A DNA stretch of 22,129 nt from a virus: the IMG/VR virus record IMGVR_UViG_3300020172_001575, positions 1 through 22,129 of that record; one strand, 5' to 3'. Shown piece by piece: positions 21,717 to 22,129 of the stretch (position 1 is its first letter; each line of letters starts with the position of its first letter). Position numbers and translations under genes: made by a program. A model generated the notes under the pieces. The model was given only the letters and a program-made list of their open reading frames with translations. It had not been told where the DNA came from and did no database searches.

Positions 21717-22129
21717 ATGAGCGTATTCAATATCGATAATAAAACAGATCATACCAAGGCCTTGGCATTCTTGGATGAATCTGGTGCAGCACCCATACAG
21801 CGTTATGATGTATTAAAATATAGACAATTTGATAAACTAACAGACAAGCAATTGGGATTCTTTTGGCGACCCGAGGAAGTGGATGTATTACGTGATGCAA
21901 AAGATTTCAAGGAACTGACTGATCATGAACGACATATTTTTACAAGTAATCTTAAACGACAAATTCTTCTTGACAGCGTTCAAGGTCGCAGCCCCAATTT
22001 GGCTTTTCTCCCTCTTGCTACTATCCCTGAGCTTGAGACCTGGATCCAGACTTGGAGCTTCAACGAGACAATTCATAGCCGTAGTTACACTCACATTATA
22101 CGCAATGTGTATAGTGATCCAAGTGCCGT
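21717..22129 (+). CDS. nrdB: Ribonucleotide reductase class Ia, beta subunit, 3' partial
   Basis: The first 137 residues of the di-iron, tyrosyl-radical subunit that partners NrdA; the gene runs off the right edge. The ATG at 21717 follows a purine-rich AAGAGAG (21706-21712). '[13 protein letters not shown]', '[11 protein letters not shown]' and '[24 protein letters not shown]' are nearly invariant in class Ia NrdB. Iron ligands D86, E117 and H120, and the radical tyrosine Y124, are present, so this is a conventional iron-dependent class Ia protein and not a tyrosine-less variant. It lies 9 bases after nrdA in a classic nrdAB pair. It is another iron consumer beside the Fe-S genes of this window. 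Confidence 0.96.
   Translation, partial: MSVFNIDNKTDHTKALAFLDESGAAPIQRYDVLKYRQFDKLTDKQLGFFWRPEEVDVLRDAKDFKELTDHERHIFTSNLKRQILLDSVQGRSPNLAFLPLATIPELETWIQTWSFNETIHSRSYTHIIRNVYSDPSA

Noticed and set aside
1-22129. tRNA genes, CRISPR arrays, IS elements, attachment sites
   Set aside because: Gaps between genes are all under about 100 bases and show no cloverleaf, spaced repeats or terminal inverted repeats.

Overview
This window is a stretch of a tailed-phage genome, most likely a T4-like myovirus infecting a proteobacterium in water. All genes are on the + strand, packed head to tail with 1-11 base overlaps. Evidence for the T4-like assignment is a primase (gp61-like, 341 aa) and replicative helicase (gp41-like, 475 aa) pair, class Ia ribonucleotide reductase genes (nrdA, partial nrdB), marine-type tail fibre proteins, and several TATAAATA/GATAAATA boxes of T4 late-promoter type just upstream of structural genes. 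The viral IscU looks proteobacterial, which hints at the host but does not prove it. No tRNA, CRISPR array, IS element or long non-coding stretch is visible.

Layout. (1) 1-2406: end of a long tail fibre gene (5' end outside the window) overlapped by a LamG/concanavalin-like lectin gene. (2) 2464-7694: a six-gene overlapping operon behind a sigma70-like promoter: primase, radical SAM enzyme, helicase, a 161-aa unknown, a short PLP-aminotransferase-like protein, and a 2OG-Fe(II)-oxygenase-like protein. (3) 7713-9803: late-promoter operon of an 82-aa protein, a pol-beta-type nucleotidyltransferase and a KxDG ligase-like protein. (4) 9808-11260: three single-gene late units; the first two share an almost identical promoter-leader, and intrinsic terminators follow them. 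(5) 11346-13422: small membrane and virion/scaffold-like genes, with a terminator-like hairpin inside one of them. (6) 13455-17509: operon behind a second sigma70-like promoter: iscU, B12-type radical SAM enzyme, iscA, PD-(D/E)XK exonuclease, a third radical SAM enzyme. (7) 17554-22129: late tail spike/fibre with pectate-lyase-like helix, a 150-aa unknown, nrdA, and the start of nrdB.

The most striking theme is iron chemistry. Within about 19 kb the phage carries three radical SAM enzymes, an Fe-S scaffold (IscU), an A-type Fe-S carrier (IscA), a probable Fe(II) oxygenase and the di-iron RNR subunit. The iscU/iscA genes directly bracket a radical SAM gene, suggesting that the virus supplies clusters for its own radical enzymes while borrowing cysteine desulfurase and chaperones from the host. 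A second theme is metabolic or modification genes (radical SAM, PLP enzyme, Fe oxygenase) stitched by short overlaps into the replication operon.

Functional calls rest on motifs read by eye. GC figures were hand-counted on single 60-base lines only.
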